From Cyanobacteria bacterium UBA6446 (GTDB taxonomy: Bacteria > Cyanobacteriota > Vampirovibrionia > Gastranaerophilales > Gastranaerophilaceae), in NCBI GenBank assembly GCA_002438405.1, contig DJOE01000021.1, forward strand, positions 1-8,379: a stretch of 8,379 bases of DNA. Reading direction: 5' to 3'. Shown in pieces: positions 5,000 to 8,379 of the stretch. The notes under the pieces were generated by a model. That model was not told where the DNA came from and did not search any database. It saw nothing but the letters and a program-made list of their open reading frames with translations. The translations under genes were made by a program, and so were the position numbers. Each line of letters opens with the position of its first letter. Positions within the stretch are counted from its first letter, which is position 1.

Positions 5000-5005
5000 A
5001 AGGAG
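5000..5005 (+). promoter_or_regulatory. Ribosome binding site that fixes the leuS start
   Basis: AAGGAG four bases before ATG 5010-5012. It lies inside the nine-codon upstream extension that begins with TTG at 4983, which excludes that extension. Confidence 0.75.
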
Positions 5006-5009
5006 AAGT

Positions 5010-7505
5010 ATGAAAGAAAGTTATTTTCCGCAAGAAATAGAAAAAAAATGGCAAAAAATTTGGGACGACTCAAAAGCATTCAAAACTCCTGATGTTTCTG
5101 ACAAGCCTAAATATTATGCCCTATCAATGTTCCCATATCCATCTGGAAAACTTCACATGGGACACGTTAGAAATTACACAATAACAGACGTTATTGCAAG
5201 ATTTAAAAAAGCAAACGGATTTAATGTTTTGCACCCAATAGGTTGGGATAGCTTTGGTCTTCCTGCAGAAAATGCTGCAATGAAACACCACGTTGACCCA
5301 GAAACTTGGACAGATGAAAACATTGCATATATGAAAAAGCAATTAAAGATGCTAGGTCTATCTTATGATTGGGATAGAGAAGTTACAACCTGCAAACCTG
5401 AATATTACAAATGGACTCAATGGTTGTTCTTACAATTATATAAAAAAGGACTTGTTTATAAAAAAGAAGCTGCCGTAAACTGGTGTAATGAATGCGGAAC
5501 AGTTCTAGCAAACGAACAAGTAATTGACGGCAAATGCTGGAGATGTGATAACACAGTTGAGAAAAAATATTTATCTCAATGGTTTATTAAAATCACAGAT
5601 TATGCAGATGTATTGTTAGAAGATTTAGACAAACTTACCGGTTGGGGAGATAATGTCAAAACAATGCAAGCTAACTGGATTGGAAAATCTAAGGGTGCAA
5701 TTTTCAAATTCCCTGTAATTGATGCTCCAAACGGTGAAAAAATTGAAGTTCCTGTTTATACAACAAGACCTGATACTGTATTTGGTATTACATATCTTGT
5801 TGTAGCTCCAGAATACAAAGACATTGAAAAACTTACAACTCCGGAAAATCAAAAATCCGTTGAAGAATACCGTTCAAATGCTCGCAAAATGTCTGAAATC
5901 GAAAGACTTTCAACAGAAAGAGTTAAAACTGGTGTTCCTCTAGGTACACACTGCAAAAATCCATTCAATGGAGAAGTTTTCCCACTATGGACAGCAGATT
6001 ATGCTCTTGTTGAATACGGAACAGGTGCAGTAATGGCAGTTCCAACCCACGATACAAGAGATTTTGCTTTCGCTAAAAAATATAAATTACCAATGAAAGT
6101 TGTAATCGCACCGGAAGATAATACAAATCTTGATGTTGAAACAATGACAGATGCTTATACAGAAGCAGGTGTTTTGGTAAATTCAGGTGAATTTAACGGA
6201 ATTAAAAATAACAAAGCTAAAAAAGCAATCACCCAATGGGCTGTCGATAAAGGTTTTGGGGAATTCAAAACTCAATACAGACTTCGTGACTGGTTAATTT
6301 CTCGTCAAAGATACTGGGGTGCTCCAATCCCTGTTGTATATTGTGACAAATGCGGAATTCAACCTGTACCGGAAGATAAATTGCCGGTATTACTACCAAA
6401 AGATGTTGATTTCTCAGTTGTAGGTAAATCACCAATTACAACTTCAAAAACATTCAAGGATACAGTTTGTCCTGTTTGTGGCGGGCATGCAGTTCGTGAA
6501 ACAGATACAATGGATACATTTGTATGTTCAAGTTGGTATTATTTGAGATATTCTGATGCAAGAAATGACAAAGAATGTTTCAATAAGGACAAAGTAAACC
6601 ACTGGTTACCTGTTGACCAATACGTTGGCGGTATTGAACATGCAATTTTGCACTTGCTATATTCAAGATTTTTCACAAAAGCATTGCGTGATTGCGGATT
6701 GTTAGATTTTGATGAACCGTTCAAAAACTTGTTAACTCAAGGTATGGTATTGAAAGATGGTTCAAAAATGTCAAAATCTAAAGGTAACACCGTTGACCCA
6801 GATGAAATATTTGAAAACTACGGAGCAGATACCGCAAGATTATTCATTCTTTCAGATTCCCCACCAGCTAGAGATTTTGACTGGTCAGATGCAGGTGTTG
6901 AAGGTTGTTACAAATTCTTGAACAGAGTTTGGAGATTGATTTCAACAAATCAAGACAATATCTCACTTGATTACAAATTGAACTTCCCACTAGAAAAATC
7001 AAATGATGATTTAGTAAGAAATGTTCATATTGCAATCAAAGGAATTACAAATGATATTTCAAATGATTTTCAATTCAACACTGTAATCTCAAAATACAGA
7101 GAATTAACTAATGCAATCTATGATTGGCAAGCTAAAAAGTCAAACTTAACAGATGAAGACAAACAAGTTTTAAGTTTTGCAATTATTTCACTTATCAAGC
7201 TTATGTCACCTGTTGCAGTTCACTTGACAGAAGAAGCTTGGCATGATTTAGGTGGCAAAACTTCAATTCATGATGAACCTTGGTGCAAGTGGGACGAAAA
7301 TCTTGCAAAAGCGAGTTCAATAACTTTGGTTGTTCAAGTTAACGGAAAAGTTAAAGATAAAATCGAAGTTGATGAAAGCTTAGACCAAGAAGAAATGAAA
7401 CAAGTTGCACTAAATAGCGAAAAAATCAAATCACTAACTGATGGTAAAACTGTTGTCAAAGTGATTGTTGTTCCTAAAAAACTTGTTAACATCGTTGTTA
7501 AATAA
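5010..7505 (+). CDS. leuS: Leucyl-tRNA synthetase (class Ia)
   Basis: A complete 831-residue LeuRS that charges tRNA-Leu with leucine in the cytoplasm. Seen in order: MFPYPSGKLHMGH (40-52) containing the HIGH-type ATP motif HMGH; a zinc-ribbon-like pair CNEC/CWRC (159-162, 176-179); the CP1 editing domain with TTRPDT (251-256) and GTGAVMAVPTHDTRD (337-351), which hydrolyses mischarged tRNA; RDWLISRQRYWGAP (426-439); a second Cys set YCDKCG (444-449) and CPVCGG (487-492); SSWYYLRYSD (507-516); the catalytic KMSKS (586-590); then the anticodon-binding helical domain and C-terminal domain to VPKKLVNIVVK. All catalytic and editing motifs are intact and the length is typical for bacteria. The start at 5010 is supported by an SD and homology. 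It is divergent from the Nudix operon and ends with its own terminator. Confidence 0.98.
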   Translation: MKESYFPQEIEKKWQKIWDDSKAFKTPDVSDKPKYYALSMFPYPSGKLHMGHVRNYTITDVIARFKKANGFNVLHPIGWDSFGLPAENAAMKHHVDPETWTDENIAYMKKQLKMLGLSYDWDREVTTCKPEYYKWTQWLFLQLYKKGLVYKKEAAVNWCNECGTVLANEQVIDGKCWRCDNTVEKKYLSQWFIKITDYADVLLEDLDKLTGWGDNVKTMQANWIGKSKGAIFKFPVIDAPNGEKIEVPVYTTRPDTVFGITYLVVAPEYKDIEKLTTPENQKSVEEYRSNARKMSEIERLSTERVKTGVPLGTHCKNPFNGEVFPLWTADYALVEYGTGAVMAVPTHDTRDFAFAKKYKLPMKVVIAPEDNTNLDVETMTDAYTEAGVLVNSGEFNGIKNNKAKKAITQWAVDKGFGEFKTQYRLRDWLISRQRYWGAPIPVVYCDKCGIQPVPEDKLPVLLPKDVDFSVVGKSPITTSKTFKDTVCPVCGGHAVRETDTMDTFVCSSWYYLRYSDARNDKECFNKDKVNHWLPVDQYVGGIEHAILHLLYSRFFTKALRDCGLLDFDEPFKNLLTQGMVLKDGSKMSKSKGNTVDPDEIFENYGADTARLFILSDSPPARDFDWSDAGVEGCYKFLNRVWRLISTNQDNISLDYKLNFPLEKSNDDLVRNVHIAIKGITNDISNDFQFNTVISKYRELTNAIYDWQAKKSNLTDEDKQVLSFAIISLIKLMSPVAVHLTEEAWHDLGGKTSIHDEPWCKWDENLAKASSITLVVQVNGKVKDKIEVDESLDQEEMKQVALNSEKIKSLTDGKTVVKVIVVPKKLVNIVVK

Positions 7506-7524
7506 AAATTGAACAATATAGAAG

Positions 7525-7564
7525 AGTGACGGAAAAATTAAATTCTTTTTCCGTCACTTTTTTT
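7525..7564 (+). terminator. Rho-independent terminator of leuS
   Basis: AGTGACGGAAAAA (7525-7537), 8-base loop, TTTTTCCGTCACT (7546-7558): a perfect 13 bp stem followed by T to 7564. It starts 20 bases after the leuS stop. On the minus strand the hairpin lacks a good T-tract, so it serves mainly leuS, though it also lies just beyond the end of the convergent pilin-like gene. Confidence 0.92.
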
Positions 7565-7581
7565 ATATATTTAAAATATAA

Positions 7582-8379
7582 TCAATCTTTCCATTGAAAA
7601 TATATGACACATCTAGGCATAGATTTAGAACAGGTGTTAGAAGATGTAACATTACGTCCTTTATATTGAATAGTTGCAGAACTAAAACCAGTTGCAGGCT
7701 CAGGTATAGAATCTTGGGTATTTAAAACTTTTTTGTTACTGTTACAACCCCAAAAAGAATAAGTTTTACTATAATTTCCTATAGTTGAAGAAGACCAAAC
7801 TGCAGTTACATTACCATTTACTTGAGATAAATCAACAGTAGTAGAACTGGCACTACTACTACAAGTTACTGAAATTTGAGGAGTATTATATCCTGCTATA
7901 TAAGAATTAAATTCAACCGTTAACATTTGGGTCGGGTGACATATTGAGTTATTATTAAAATATGAATACTTACAACATGGATCTGATTGCCCTTTAGTGA
8001 TACCTCTTTCTTTACAACAAGTTAAAGAGGTATCACTTGCAGTACATTTAGGTGTAGGGTCAGGTGTAGGTGTAGGTGTCGGATCAGGATCTGGAGTTGG
8101 TGTTGGAGTCGGGTCAGGATCTGACCCAGAGTTATCTTCTTTTATTGGTGCTTGATTAAGGGCAATTATTCCACTTGGCGACATATCATATCCAGCTTTG
8201 CCTCTAACAGTATGCGTATATGTTCTCAAATCTCTTCCTAATACATTCGGTCCTTTGGGGCCGTTTACATCTATTAGCATTGAGATATTTCCACTATTTA
8301 CGTTCAAGCATACACTTGTTCCGTTTTTAAGGATTGCACAATTACCATCATAACTTGGAGTATATGTCTTTTTCTCATG
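7582..8379 (-). CDS. C-terminal part of a pilin-like secreted protein with Pro linker and Cys-rich domain (5' end outside window)
   Basis: The frame is open from the right edge (8379) to TGA at 7584-7582: 265 visible residues with no start. Numbering from the edge, residues 1-80 include SMLIDVNGPKGPNVLGRDL (33-51), a motif I associate with the globular part of type IV pilin/type II pseudopilin-like proteins of Gastranaerophilales (recollection). A linker of alternating Pro with Thr/Asp covers 87-110. A Cys-rich module follows, C112, CC121-122, CC135-136 and C147, then a Ser/Thr/Asn-rich region with C173, C212, C250 and C257. The 12 visible Cys suggest disulfides in an exported protein. The N-terminal prepilin signal is expected off the edge. 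A TTG at 8307 in the same frame is internal, since coding continues upstream. The exact role (fibre subunit, adhesin) is unknown. Confidence 0.75.
   Translation of the reverse strand, partial: HEKKTYTPSYDGNCAILKNGTSVCLNVNSGNISMLIDVNGPKGPNVLGRDLRTYTHTVRGKAGYDMSPSGIIALNQAPIKEDNSGSDPDPTPTPTPDPDPTPTPTPDPTPKCTASDTSLTCCKERGITKGQSDPCCKYSYFNNNSICHPTQMLTVEFNSYIAGYNTPQISVTCSSSASSTTVDLSQVNGNVTAVWSSSTIGNYSKTYSFWGCNSNKKVLNTQDSIPEPATGFSSATIQYKGRNVTSSNTCSKSMPRCVIYFQWKD
8050..8121 (-). repeat. Imperfect tandem repeat encoding the Pro-Thr/Asp-Pro linker
   Basis: The stretch is built of short CCx-GAT/ACx units encoding DP and TP dipeptides, in two similar halves (roughly PTPTPTPDPDP followed by TPTPTPDPTP). 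Codons for the same residues vary between copies (CCA, CCT, CCG; ACA, ACT, ACC), so the protein pattern is better conserved than the DNA. Confidence 0.75.

Noticed and set aside
4983..5009. N-terminal extension of LeuRS from a TTG
   Set aside because: The ribosome binding site AAGGAG lies inside it, and LeuRS proteins start near MKESYFPQEIEKKW.
4978..5009. T-box or leader-peptide control of leuS
   Set aside because: The leader is only about 26 bases with no stem-loop or Leu codon run.
4924..5079. 52-residue N-terminal extension of the Nudix protein
   Set aside because: It overlaps the promoter and first codons of leuS on the other strand, and the ATG at 4923 starts a normal-length ADP-ribose pyrophosphatase.

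Overview
The window is low-GC bacterial DNA on the standard code. Two features point to the gut cyanobacterial relatives Gastranaerophilales (Melainabacteria/Vampirovibrionia): a pilin-like protein with a DVNGxKGPNxxGRD motif, and a membrane protein with an N-terminal TFKGG. This assignment rests on remembered family features, not a search, and is moderately confident.

Layout. Bases 1-625 (minus strand) hold the most unusual locus. A strong promoter, a good Shine-Dalgarno (SD) and an ATG at 625 start a reading frame that hits a run of 11 G after ten codons and stops. If the run were one G shorter, the frame would stay open for about 208 codons, through a GC-rich cluster of hairpin repeats, and leave the window. 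It would also be in phase with a second SD-preceded ATG at 27. This looks like a phase-variable or frameshifted gene carrying in-frame repeat cassettes, possibly related to type IV prepilins. Next come rsmD (735-1259, minus) and, divergent from it, an SGNH/GDSL esterase (1319-1945, plus). The esterase ends tail-to-tail, with a 4-base stop overlap, against a multi-pass membrane protein of unknown function (1942-3312, minus).

Bases 3352-3559 form a compact minus-strand transcription unit: a promoter with a perfect -35 box inside a dyad, a 29-codon Met- and Cys-rich small ORF, and a clear terminator. Upstream of it on the minus strand is a two-gene operon, a Nudix ADP-ribose pyrophosphatase-like protein (4393-4923) followed by a Cof-type HAD phosphatase (3562-4368). 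Divergent from that operon is a complete leuS (5010-7505, plus) ending in a strong terminator. The right edge carries the C-terminal part of a pilin-like secreted protein (7582 to beyond 8379, minus) with a Pro/Thr/Asp linker and a Cys-rich domain.

How the genes relate. leuS and rsmD serve translation. The Nudix and HAD enzymes are probably metabolite housekeeping. The two edge loci may both belong to the pilin-like surface system. Several genes (rsmD, SGNH, Nudix) lack an SD and have a -10 box 6-7 bases before the ATG, suggesting leaderless mRNAs, whereas others have ordinary SD sites.
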